A DNA stretch of 13,647 bases from JAAYZK01 sp964535025 (GTDB lineage Bacteria; Planctomycetota; Phycisphaerae; SM23-33; FEN-1343): contig CAZHRW010000100.1 in the NCBI GenBank assembly GCA_964535025.1, positions 1 through 13,647 of the forward strand, written 5' to 3'. Below the pieces are notes generated by a model. It did no database searches. It was not told where the DNA came from and saw nothing but the letters and a program-made list of their open reading frames with translations. Below, piece by piece: positions 1 to 6,919 of the stretch; position 1 is the first letter of the stretch; each line of letters begins with the position of its first letter. Made by a program: the position numbers and the translations under genes.

Positions 1-30
1 TCAGTCGGATCAGTCGGATCGGTCGGAGCC
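1..30. repeat. Short tandem repeat, TCAGTCGGAT unit
   Basis: Two exact copies of the 10-base unit TCAGTCGGAT are followed by a degenerate third (CGGTCGGAGC). It is a simple-sequence repeat at the left window edge and may continue outside. No gene is visible around it. Confidence 0.6.
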
Positions 31-104
31 GCCGGCGCCATCGGAGCCATCGGTCCCCCGCGGCCTGCCCGCCCCCGCGCCCCCCGGCGATCATCGCGCC
101 GGCG

Positions 105-131
105 TTGTAGGGGCAACCCTTGTGGTTGCCC
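105..131. repeat. Hairpin repeat (TTGTAGGGG ... GGTTGCCC)
   Basis: GGGCAACC (111-118) and GGTTGCCC (124-131) form a perfect 8-bp stem around the 5-base loop CTTGT, preceded by TTGTAGGG. A second hairpin with the same TTGTAGGG lead-in lies at 13212-13235, and another with the same CCTTGTGG apex at 4035-4048. Together they suggest a dispersed intergenic hairpin family. Function is unknown; a transcript-end or processing role is possible. Confidence 0.5.
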
Positions 132-156
132 TCGTTCGCATTGCCCCCGGCCGCGT

Positions 157-165
157 TGCTATAAT
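157..165 (+). promoter_or_regulatory. Extended -10 promoter for the small ORF
   Basis: TGC followed by TATAAT is a perfect extended -10 (TGnTATAAT). No good -35 lies 16-18 bases upstream, which is normal for extended -10 promoters. The predicted start near 172 would give a leader of about 33 bases before the GTG at 205, with AAAGGAG at 191-197 in between. Confidence 0.5.
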
Positions 166-204
166 AGCCGAGCCGCGACACTGAAGCACAAAAGGAGCCG
201 TCCG

Positions 205-435
205 GTGAACAAAGTGCACCAAACTTGCGACAAAGTGCGCCAGCCGATGAAGAAAATGAGGCAAAGCCCGCACATTATTGAGCCGGCCATTCACAATGTG
301 ATCTTCACGGCGAAACCCCAAGTTTGGGTGTTCGCGGCGACGGCGGGGCCTGTTAAACGGGGCAAGCTGGGTAAACTACCGGAGAATTCCGAGAATTCGG
401 GTTTTATGCCGCTCTCCGTCGACGGCATCTATTAG
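205..435 (+). CDS. Possible small protein, 76 aa, function unknown
   Basis: I do not recognise this product. Support for translation is contextual: a GTG start preceded by AAAGGAG at a spacing of 7 bases, and a perfect extended -10 about 40 bases upstream. The N-terminus is a three-fold 7-residue repeat (KVHQTCD, KVRQPMK, KMRQSPH), basic and Gln-rich, followed by a more hydrophobic middle (FTAKPQVWVFAATAG) that is too short and polar-flanked to be a clear membrane helix. Base composition is visibly less GC-rich than the genes to the right. Against it: the repeat is also a 21-bp DNA tandem repeat, the C-terminal codons run through the GGAGAATTC repeat found elsewhere in this intergenic region, and no family is recognised. 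It could be a repeat-derived spurious frame, a decayed gene or a genuine small protein. Confidence 0.35.
   Translation: MNKVHQTCDKVRQPMKKMRQSPHIIEPAIHNVIFTAKPQVWVFAATAGPVKRGKLGKLPENSENSGFMPLSVDGIY
211..273 (+). repeat. Three-fold 21-bp tandem repeat
   Basis: Units 211-231, 232-252 and 253-273 each begin with AAAGTG or AAAATG and are in register with the 7-residue protein repeat of the small ORF. The third unit is the most diverged. The period preserves reading frame, so the repeat cannot by itself decide whether the segment is coding. Confidence 0.5.
381..411 (+). repeat. GGAGAATTC-type repeat, copy A
   Basis: A 31-base segment starting GGAGAATTCCGAGAATTC and ending GGGTTTTATGCCG. It matches 545-575 at 30 of 31 positions (only the tenth base differs, C versus G). 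It overlaps the 3' part of the small ORF. Confidence 0.65.
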
Positions 436-481
436 GGGACAGACTAACAAAAAAACGCCTGTTAGCCGCGCCGCGGGGGGC

Positions 482-516
482 GGAGAATTCGGAGAATTCC
501 GAGTATTCGGAGTTTC
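482..516 (+). repeat. GGAGAATTC iterations
   Basis: Nine-base units in tandem: GGAGAATTC, GGAGAATTC, CGAGTATTC, then a degenerate GGAGTTTCA. They belong to the same family as 381-411 and 545-575 but lack the TTTTATGCCG tail. Confidence 0.6.
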
Positions 517-544
517 AAGGGGCCCTCCGAAGGCGAAGTCGGTC

Positions 545-575
545 GGAGAATTCGGAGAATTCGGGTTTTATGCCG
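545..575 (+). repeat. GGAGAATTC-type repeat, copy B
   Basis: A 31-base direct repeat of 381-411 with one mismatch, including the TTTTATGCCG tail, 164 bases further on. It lies outside any supported gene, which argues that the segment is a DNA-level repeat. Confidence 0.65.
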
Positions 576-637
576 GGCCGGCGGGGCGGTTTCGGGGGGC
601 GCCGGCGACTATGCCGTCCCTAAATCTAACACGTTAG

Positions 638-790
638 CCCGGCCGGCTCGGACGGCCGGCGGATCCGGCGGCCGGCGCGCCGGAAGGGCGCGGGGAAGGG
701 GGGCAGGAGGGCTGCGTGTGTCGCCGGGCGAGGCGGCGCCGGCGCCGCGACGTCGCGGCGGGGGGGGCGGCGCCGGGGGGGCGCCGCGGG
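638..790. other. GC-rich block with overlapping palindromes
   Basis: Almost pure G/C. It includes a perfect 18-bp palindrome at 743-760 (CGCCGCGACGTCGCGGCG) and an 8-bp stem at 767-774/780-787 (GCGGCGCC and GGCGCCGC around five G), followed by A6 (791-796) and T7 (804-810) tracts. In sequence this GC-rich, short palindromes arise easily, so only the concentration is notable. No protein family is recognisable in any frame. Confidence 0.4.
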
Positions 791-1042
791 AAAAAATCGG
801 GACTTTTTTTAACCCTATGATGTAGCAACAGTTAACGTCAACGACGCCCGCGACTCGCGCCGGGGCGAGGTGGCCGCAGGCCGCCCGCGAAGAGGCCGCG
901 GGGCGGGCCCGCAATGGGGACGTCAAGGGAGACAAACGGTAAGCCCTGCTACAAAAAGGTTTAACAAAAGCAGACGCCATGAAACCCAACGGTTCAGTCG
1001 TTGCCGGCAGCCCTGTTTGACGAATATTGCGCAGCCGTCGGA

Positions 1043-1284
1043 TTTTCGTAACTGTATGGGCGGGAAGGGGGTAGGGCCTACAAAGCGGGGGCGAACTACC
1101 TCACAGTGCGCCTGTTGGGGTGAGGGGACCCCTCTCTTTCCGCGTCCTGGCGGCCGCCGGATGGGGGCCATTCCGGCGAAATTGTTTTTTCGTAACTATC
1201 GCCGTGGCAAGAGCGTAGGTCCCGTTGAGGCGGTCAAAACGCATCCTTTTCCGGCTGTTAGTACAGAGGGGTCCCGCTTTTCGA
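1043..1284 (+). repeat. Diverged direct repeat with 144-base period
   Basis: TTTTCGTAACT occurs at 1043-1053 and again at 1187-1197. GAGGGGACCC at 1122-1131 is matched by GAGGGGTCCC at 1266-1275. The offset is 144 bases in both pairs, and GTAGG-CC (1071-1078 and 1215-1222) and CTGTT lie at the same or nearly the same offset. Identity between these blocks is low. This looks like an old tandem duplication or two neighbouring copies of a dispersed non-coding element. Confidence 0.5.
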
Positions 1285-1393
1285 TCGGCGCCCCTCGCGG
1301 CCGGACCCCGCCGGCCGCGGCGAGCGCGGGGGGGGCTGCGCCGTCGGAGCCGTGGCCGGCGATGCTTTCGCAAGTCGTGGTACGAAGAGCTTA

Positions 1394-1414
1394 AAAAGGT
1401 ACCGGGTACCTTTT
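1394..1414. terminator. Bidirectional terminator-like palindrome
   Basis: AAAAGGTACC and GGTACCTTTT form a 10-bp inverted repeat with one central base. As RNA it can fold with an 8-bp stem (AAAAGGUA/UACCUUUU) and a 5-base loop, with a U-tract on either strand. It lies about 120 bases beyond the stop of the SprT-like gene and could end that transcript. It may instead be a copy of a dispersed palindromic repeat. Confidence 0.45.
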
Positions 1415-1536
1415 ATGGCGCGTGTAGTCGCATGGGGTTATGAGGATAAGACGTGTCAAGGAGCTGTTGAGGGCTGTGGCGGAGAGGGTGTCGGTCGGTT
1501 GTCTACTAAGCAGCCGATGGGGTTCGACGGCGGTCC

Positions 1537-2106
1537 TCACGGGCGGGCGGCGCGGAGCATGCGTCGGCCGGTGGGGGTGTCGGGGGCGCGGACGATCTCG
1601 AACGACGATTTCGGGCCGCACCGCGTGCAGTAGTAGTTGCGGTAGACCCGTCGGGCGATGAAGCACGACCGGCAGTGCGTGCAGCAGTGGAGGTACAGGA
1701 ACCGTCGGCGCCGCAAGCGGTAACGATCGACGTCCAGGTCGTGCGTGGCGTCGGCGGACTGGTTGACGGCCCGCATCAGCGTGCGGAACTGGATGCCGTG
1801 CGGGCGGACCCGCCCGTAGCGCCAGAAGACCACCAGGTGGGCCAGTTCGTGGATGAGCGTGGGGACCAGTTCGCCGGGGTGATCGGTCAGCAGGCGGGCG
1901 TTCAGTTCGATCAGGCCATCCTCGAGGAAGGCCCGGCCCAGCGTGGTTCGCAGGCGTGTGGAATAGCTCACGCGGGCGCGTCGTTGGAGGCCCCTCATAT
2001 TCCACGCGCGGCCGCAGCGATCGACGATGGCGCCCAGCACGGCGTTGCCCGGCAGGCGGCCGCCGGGGGCGGGCGTCCAGAGATCATCGAAGCGGATCGG
2101 CCTCAT
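1537..2106 (-). CDS. SprT-like zinc metalloprotein, 189 aa
   Basis: A SprT/SPRTN-like (zincin) protein. It shows the active-site helix HELAH at residues 86-90 with the third ligand His103 (RPHGIQFRTLM), and a C-terminal zinc ribbon with C142-x2-C145 and C160-x2-C163. This matches the usual order of SprT-like proteins: protease fold followed by zinc ribbon. Eukaryotic SPRTN cleaves DNA-protein crosslinks; bacterial SprT-like functions are poorly known, so substrate and role here are not established. The protein is soluble, with no signal peptide or membrane segment. The gene follows the GspE-like gene by 90 bases on the same strand but has its own promoter (2115-2143), positioned so that the ATG falls within about two bases of the predicted transcript start. 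No ribosome binding site is seen. A later start would cut into the N-terminal region. Confidence 0.88.
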   Translation of the reverse strand: MRPIRFDDLWTPAPGGRLPGNAVLGAIVDRCGRAWNMRGLQRRARVSYSTRLRTTLGRAFLEDGLIELNARLLTDHPGELVPTLIHELAHLVVFWRYGRVRPHGIQFRTLMRAVNQSADATHDLDVDRYRLRRRRFLYLHCCTHCRSCFIARRVYRNYYCTRCGPKSSFEIVRAPDTPTGRRMLRAARP

Positions 2107-2114
2107 GGCCGTGA

Positions 2115-2143
2115 ACTATGTGCCGAAGGTAGGCAAAGGTCAA
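2115..2143 (-). promoter_or_regulatory. Promoter of the SprT-like gene, near-leaderless
   Basis: On the minus strand TTGACC (2143-2138) is followed by a 17-base spacer and CATAGT (2120-2115), matching the sigma-70 boxes at five and four of six positions. The predicted start at about 2108 is two bases before the ATG at 2106, and no purine-rich ribosome binding site lies upstream. Confidence 0.5.
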
Positions 2144-2196
2144 GCTTTGTGGCAGCATTAGCGTACGAAAATGGCGTAGCTGGTTGGCCGGCGGGC

Positions 2197-3402
2197 TCAC
2201 AGCAGCGGGAGGATGTTGATGACTTCCTCCATGGTGGTCTGGCCGTTGAGTGCGGCGAGCTTGCCGGCCTGTTCGAGGGTGAGCAGGCCGCGGCTGCGCA
2301 TGACCTCCTCGATGTCGGTCGCCGGGCAGCGGCTGAGGATGAGCTGCTTGATGGCGTCGTCGGGGGTGAACACCTCGAAGATGCCCTGGCGGCCGGCGTA
2401 GCCGGAGCCGAAGCAGCGGTCGCAGCCGGTGCCCTGGTAGAGCCCGGTGGTGGGGTGGTCGAGGCGGTCGCGGAGGACGTCGTCGATGACCATATCGGCG
2501 GTTTCGGGCAGGGCCTGTCGGCAGCCGGGGCAGATGGTCTTGACGAGCACCTGGGCGATGACGCCCCGCAGGGCGATGGCGAGGAAGTAGGGGTGCACGC
2601 CGAGGCTCAGCAGGGTTTCGACGGCGCGGCTGGCGCGGATGGCATGGGTGGTGGCCAGGACGAGGTGGCCGGTGGTGGCGGCGCGGACGGCGGTGACGGC
2701 GGTCTCCTCGTCGCGGATCTCCCCGACCATGATGATATCGGGGTCCTGGCGGAGGATGGCGGTGAGCATGGTGGAGAAAGTCACACCGATCCGCGGGTTG
2801 ATCTGGGTCTGGTTGACCCCGTCGAGGTCGTATTCGACGGGGTTTTCGATGGTGAGGATCTTGCGGCTGCGTCCGGTGAGCCGTCGGAGCATCGCGTACA
2901 GCGTGGTGGTCTTGCCCGAGCCGGTCGGGCCGGAGACGAGGATCAGCCCGTGGGGGCGTTGGATCATGTCCTCGATGATCTCGAGCTGGTCGTCCAGCAG
3001 GCCCAGTTCGGTCAGGTCCAGCAGGCTGATGGTGCGGTCGAAGATCCGCACGACCAGGTCCTGGCCGTGCAGGGTGGGCACGGCGCTGACCCGCAGGTCG
3101 ACCGACCGCTGCTCGGTGTCGATGCGCATCCTGCCCTCGGTGGGCCGGCGGCTCTCGCCGAGGTCGATCTCGGCCATGGTCTTGACGTGGCTGATCATCC
3201 GGCGGGCGAACGCCTCGTCGAGGATACCCTGGCTGACCATGTCGCCGTCGAGGCGGAAGGCCAGTTCGGCCCCGCCGTCGCGGCTGAGCACGTGGATATC
3301 GCTGACGCGGGCCTCGATGGCCCGGCTGACGATGGCTTCCCACACGAGGGTCGGATCGGCGTCGTCGCTGATCGCGTCACTGACGTTGAACACCGGTTGC
3401 AT
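2197..3402 (-). CDS. GspE/PilB-family secretion or pilus ATPase, 401 aa
   Basis: A cytoplasmic hexameric ATPase of the type II secretion/type IV pilus class, which powers assembly or retraction of a pseudopilus or pilus. Visible motifs: an N2-like domain (about 15-125), Walker A GPTGSGKT at 158-165, an aspartate-box region around 186-220, Walker B IIMVGEIRDEETA at 223-235, a His box TTGHLVLATTHA at 243-254, and a metal-binding tetracysteine (C291-x2-C294, C327-x2-C330) followed by a C-terminal helical tail. The tetracysteine points to GspE/PilB rather than PilT, whose members usually lack it. At 401 residues it is shorter than typical GspE/PilB because the N1 (MshEN-like) domain is missing. 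It starts 36 bases after the STAS gene, with AAGGA 9 bases before the ATG, so the two are probably cotranscribed. No other secretion or pilus genes are in the window. Confidence 0.93.
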   Translation of the reverse strand: MQPVFNVSDAISDDADPTLVWEAIVSRAIEARVSDIHVLSRDGGAELAFRLDGDMVSQGILDEAFARRMISHVKTMAEIDLGESRRPTEGRMRIDTEQRSVDLRVSAVPTLHGQDLVVRIFDRTISLLDLTELGLLDDQLEIIEDMIQRPHGLILVSGPTGSGKTTTLYAMLRRLTGRSRKILTIENPVEYDLDGVNQTQINPRIGVTFSTMLTAILRQDPDIIMVGEIRDEETAVTAVRAATTGHLVLATTHAIRASRAVETLLSLGVHPYFLAIALRGVIAQVLVKTICPGCRQALPETADMVIDDVLRDRLDHPTTGLYQGTGCDRCFGSGYAGRQGIFEVFTPDDAIKQLILSRCPATDIEEVMRSRGLLTLEQAGKLAALNGQTTMEEVINILPLL

Positions 3403-3438
3403 CGGGGGGCGTCCTTTCCTGAGCGTCGTCGCGGCCGG

Positions 3439-3807
3439 TCAGGCCGATTCGGTGTTGGCCGCGTCGTTGAGCCAGTGTCGTGCCTCGTCCAGCGAGCCGA
3501 CGACGGGCATGAGCGCCTCGAGGTTGATCGTCTGGAGCAGGCGTCGGATGCCCAGCGACGGCCGCGCGACGACCACGTGGCCGCCGAGGTTGACGGTGTG
3601 CTTGCGGAGCAGGAAGATCCCGCCCAGGCCGGCCGAGCTGATCGACGCGACGCGGCCCATATCGAGGATCACGCCGCGCACGGCCTGGCCGGCGGAGGCG
3701 CGGATGAGGGCGTTGAGCAGGTCTTCACGGGCCTTCCACTGCATTTCGGCCGGGCAGGTCACGATGAACCGCCCGTCGCCGTCGCAGGTCACGGAAACAT
3801 CCATCAT
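3439..3807 (-). CDS. STAS-domain protein, anti-sigma-factor-antagonist type, 122 aa
   Basis: A single STAS domain of the SpoIIAA/RsbV type. In that family the protein binds an anti-sigma factor or another partner and is switched off by serine phosphorylation. The diagnostic segment is VILDMGRVASISSAGLGGIF (46-65). Ser58 aligns with the phosphorylated serine of SpoIIAA, while the preceding acidic residue of the classical DSSGLG motif is Ser57. The C-terminus (SLDEARHWL) is also typical. The start is ATG with AAGGAC 8 bases upstream; a second ATG follows at once (3804). No anti-sigma kinase, phosphatase or sigma factor gene is nearby. The close partner is the GspE-like ATPase 36 bases downstream, so the STAS protein may act on secretion or pilus function, but that is inference. 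Confidence 0.88.
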   Translation of the reverse strand: MMDVSVTCDGDGRFIVTCPAEMQWKAREDLLNALIRASAGQAVRGVILDMGRVASISSAGLGGIFLLRKHTVNLGGHVVVARPSLGIRRLLQTINLEALMPVVGSLDEARHWLNDAANTESA

Positions 3808-3839
3808 GGGGTACCGTCCTTGTCGGGCATGCGTTTCTC

Positions 3840-3858
3840 CAGCAGTCTACACCTGCTG
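3840..3858. promoter_or_regulatory. CAGCAG/CTGCTG inverted repeat upstream of the STAS operon
   Basis: CAGCAG (3840-3845) and CTGCTG (3853-3858) form a 6-bp inverted repeat around 7 bases, 33 bases upstream of the STAS start codon. It could be an operator half-site pair or a leader hairpin. No convincing -35/-10 pair is visible beside it. Confidence 0.25.
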
Positions 3859-3890
3859 AGTCTATGGTCTGGCCGGACAAATCCGAAACG

Positions 3891-4021
3891 CGAAATTCGA
3901 AGGACCAGACAAATCCGAAGCGGCCAAACGGAAAAGCACCCAACGGCGGGGCTCGGCCGTTTTGGCGTTTGCGGGTTTTACCCGGTTGGGGTTTGTTTCG
4001 GATTTCGTGCTTCGGATTTCG
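3891..4021 (-). mobile_element. MITE-like element, copy 1 (about 130 bp)
   Basis: The right end is TTTCGTGCTTCGGATTTCG (4003-4021), identical to an end of copy 2. The left end CGAAATTCGAAGGAC (3891-3905) is a degenerate form of the opposite repeat. The central 37 bases (3926-3962) are the reverse complement of 6806-6842 with one mismatch. The element sits between the dnaA stop and the STAS gene and encodes no transposase. Mobilisation in trans is inferred. Extra CGAAA/TTTCG-rich sequence flanks the ends, so the boundaries are approximate. Confidence 0.6.
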
Positions 4022-4034
4022 TATTTCGCCTCGG

Positions 4035-4048
4035 GGGCCTTGTGGCCC
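4035..4048. other. Hairpin downstream of dnaA
   Basis: GGGCC and GGCCC pair around TTGT, with the same CCTTGTGG apex as the hairpin at 105-131. It lies 42 bases past the dnaA stop codon. No T-run follows on the minus strand, so intrinsic termination is uncertain. Confidence 0.35.
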
Positions 4049-4089
4049 AACGGCAGCGGCGACCGGCAGATACCACAATCATCGGCCGC

Positions 4090-5442
<1,353 letters not shown>

Positions 5443-5461
5443 GACCGCGTTCCTCGCCTCC

Positions 5462-5479
5462 GCGCCGTCGCGACGGCGC
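5462..5479. promoter_or_regulatory. Perfect palindrome at the dnaA transcript start
   Basis: GCGCCGTCGCGACGGCGC is an 18-bp perfect palindrome covering about +2 to +19 of the predicted dnaA transcript. It could be a repressor operator overlapping the start site, or an mRNA 5' hairpin (7-bp stem, CGCG loop) upstream of the ribosome binding site. GC-rich background makes chance occurrence possible. Confidence 0.45.
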
Positions 5480-5486
5480 CGCGACC

Positions 5487-5515
5487 AGTGTACCACCGGC
5501 CCGCCGGGCCGTCAA
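5487..5515 (-). promoter_or_regulatory. dnaA promoter, sigma-70 type
   Basis: On the minus strand TTGACG (5515-5510), a 17-base spacer and TACACT (5492-5487). The match is close to consensus with optimal spacing. The predicted start at about 5480 gives a 38-base leader to the GTG at 5442. Confidence 0.7.
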
Positions 5516-5538
5516 AGCGCCGCAAGTTGTCTTCCGGT

Positions 5539-6693
5539 CTACGTGACGTCGGCCAGGGCGATCCAGGTTTTCCGCTCGGCGGCGACGAGGGCGGCTTCGA
5601 GGACCCGCTGGGTCTGGTAGGCGTCCTCGAAGTCGGGCAGCGGGACGACGGGCTCGGCGCCGCCGAGGACGCGGCAGATGTCGGCGGCCTGGTGGGCGAA
5701 GGTGTGGTCGTAGCCGATCAGGTGCCCGTCGGGCCACCAGGCGTCGAGGTAGGCGTGGTCGCCGGCGTGGGTGCACAGGATGTTCGTCCAGCCCTGGGTC
5801 GCGCGGGGGGCGGTGGCGTCGTAGTACTCCAGCTCGTTCATCCGCTCGAAATCGAAGCGGAGGGCGCCCTTCGAGCCGTTGATCTCGAAGCCGTTGCGGT
5901 TGGAGTTGCCGGTCGCCTGGCGGCAGCCCTCGAAGCTGCCCAGGGCGCCGTTGGACCAGCGGGCCAGGAAGATCGACGTGTCGTCGACGGTGACCGGCCC
6001 GGACCCCGACCCGTCGGGCCGCCGGCGTTCGGTGACGTAGGTGGCGGTGGCGCTGCCGCAGATGTCGGTGATCTCCATGCCGGTGACGAAGCGGGTCATG
6101 TCGACGATGTGGGCGTTCAGGTCGCCCATGGCCCCGCTGCCGGCGGGCTCTTTCTGGAAGCGCCACAGCAGCGGCACCTCCGGCGGGGCCCAGTCCTGCA
6201 GGTACGACGCGCGGACCCGGGTCACCGTGCCCAGCTTGCCCTCGGCGACCAGCCGTGCCGCCAGGGCGACGGCGGGGCAGCGGCGGTAGTTGTACCACAC
6301 GAAGGTCGGCGCCTTGTGCTTGCGGGCCAGCTCGGCCATGGCCCGGGCGTCGTCGAGCGTGCCGGCGAGCGGTTTTTCGCAGGCGACGGCCTTGCCGGCG
6401 GCGAGGGCGGCGGCGGCCTGGGGCCGGTGGAGGTGGTTAGGCGTCAGCACGTCCACCAGGTCGATCTCGTCGCCGAACGTCAGCCCGTCGCCGGTCACCG
6501 CCGCGTGGGCGTAGCCCCACCGGTCGGCGAACGCCCGCGTTCGGGCCATGTCCCGCCCGTAGACGGTGTGCAGCACCGGCGTCCGCGGCGGCGCGAAGAA
6601 CCGCCCCGCCTCCAGGTAGCCGCTCGAGTGCGCCCGGCCCATGAAGCCCATGCCGACGATCGCGATATTCAATGTGTCCTTGCCCGATGCCAT
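5539..6693 (-). CDS. Gfo/Idh/MocA-family NAD(P)-dependent oxidoreductase, 384 aa
   Basis: A cytoplasmic dehydrogenase of the glucose-fructose oxidoreductase/inositol dehydrogenase family. It has an N-terminal Rossmann fold with GMGFMG at 14-19, the conserved DVLTPNHLH segment at 81-89, and the CEKPLAG motif at 105-111 whose Lys lies in the active site. The C-terminal alpha/beta domain carries GDLNAHIVDM at 190-199, with Asp191 and His195 in the usual catalytic positions. Length is typical. There is no twin-arginine or Sec signal, unlike many secreted planctomycete relatives. The substrate cannot be told from sequence; sugars, inositols and their derivatives are usual. GGGAG sits 7 bases before the ATG. 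The sugar isomerase gene lies 226 bases upstream on the same strand, a common pairing in sugar or inositol catabolism, now separated by a MITE-like element. Confidence 0.93.
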   Translation of the reverse strand: MASGKDTLNIAIVGMGFMGRAHSSGYLEAGRFFAPPRTPVLHTVYGRDMARTRAFADRWGYAHAAVTGDGLTFGDEIDLVDVLTPNHLHRPQAAAALAAGKAVACEKPLAGTLDDARAMAELARKHKAPTFVWYNYRRCPAVALAARLVAEGKLGTVTRVRASYLQDWAPPEVPLLWRFQKEPAGSGAMGDLNAHIVDMTRFVTGMEITDICGSATATYVTERRRPDGSGSGPVTVDDTSIFLARWSNGALGSFEGCRQATGNSNRNGFEINGSKGALRFDFERMNELEYYDATAPRATQGWTNILCTHAGDHAYLDAWWPDGHLIGYDHTFAHQAADICRVLGGAEPVVPLPDFEDAYQTQRVLEAALVAAERKTWIALADVT

Positions 6694-6748
6694 GATTCAT
6701 CTCCCGAATGTAGAGGTCCTGTACCCGAGGAAACCTCGGGCGGGAACG

Positions 6749-6884
6749 CGAAATCCGAAGCACGAAACCCGAAATACGAAACAAATTTCAAACGGATGAA
6801 ACAGCAAACGGCCGAGCCCCGTCGTTGGGTGCTTTTCCGTTTTACCGTTGCGGACTTGTTTCGTCTTTCGTGCTTCGGATTTCG
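6749..6884 (+). mobile_element. MITE-like element, copy 2 (136 bp)
   Basis: A perfect 19-bp terminal inverted repeat: CGAAATCCGAAGCACGAAA at 6749-6767 and its reverse complement at 6866-6884. After a short insertion the repeat continues inward as ACGAAACAA. The 37-base core (6806-6842) itself has AAACGG/CCGTTT ends and can fold. It lies between the isomerase and oxidoreductase genes and has no coding capacity. An obvious target-site duplication is not seen. Confidence 0.68.
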
Positions 6885-6919
6885 GAGTTTACCACGGTCC
6901 GCTCGCCTTCCGCGGTCTG

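Larger units (their letters stand above)
436..1536. other. Gene-poor intergenic region, about 1.1 kb
   Basis: No frame on either strand shows a recognisable domain, the codon pattern of the neighbouring genes, or a start with a convincing ribosome binding site. The open frames here are low-complexity (Arg, Pro, Gly, Ala) and overlap each other. The region holds the repeats listed separately, a stem CTAACA/TGTTAG at 444-465, and a palindrome GAGGGGACCCCTC at 1122-1134. I looked for tRNA T-loops, RNase P, tmRNA and riboswitch consensus strings and saw none. A non-coding RNA without a known consensus cannot be excluded. Confidence 0.5.

Noticed and set aside
285..300. TCACAATGTGA palindrome as an operator
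   Set aside because: It is only 11 bases, lies inside the possible small ORF, and has no second copy near a promoter.
980..1010. T-loop-like GGTTCAGTC string suggesting a tRNA
   Set aside because: No matching acceptor, D or anticodon stems surround it.
870..1394. A 174-codon plus-strand frame in the gene-poor region
   Set aside because: No ribosome binding site, no recognisable domain, and it crosses the 144-base tandem repeat. The weak internal similarity (FRN...GK-VGP twice) is explained by that repeat.
3862..4078. Short ORFs across the first MITE-like element
   Set aside because: Their translations (repeats of FRIS/FGFRI type) derive from CGAAATCC/GGATTTCG iterations and recur in several frames, so they reflect the DNA repeat.
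5443..5496. An 18-codon N-terminal extension of DnaA from the GTG at 5496
   Set aside because: That codon lies upstream of the -10 box and of the predicted transcript start, and the added residues are an Arg-rich stretch outside domain I.
5443..5538. Origin of replication next to dnaA
   Set aside because: No TTATNCACA-like boxes or AT-rich unwinding element are visible in the intergenic stretches around dnaA.
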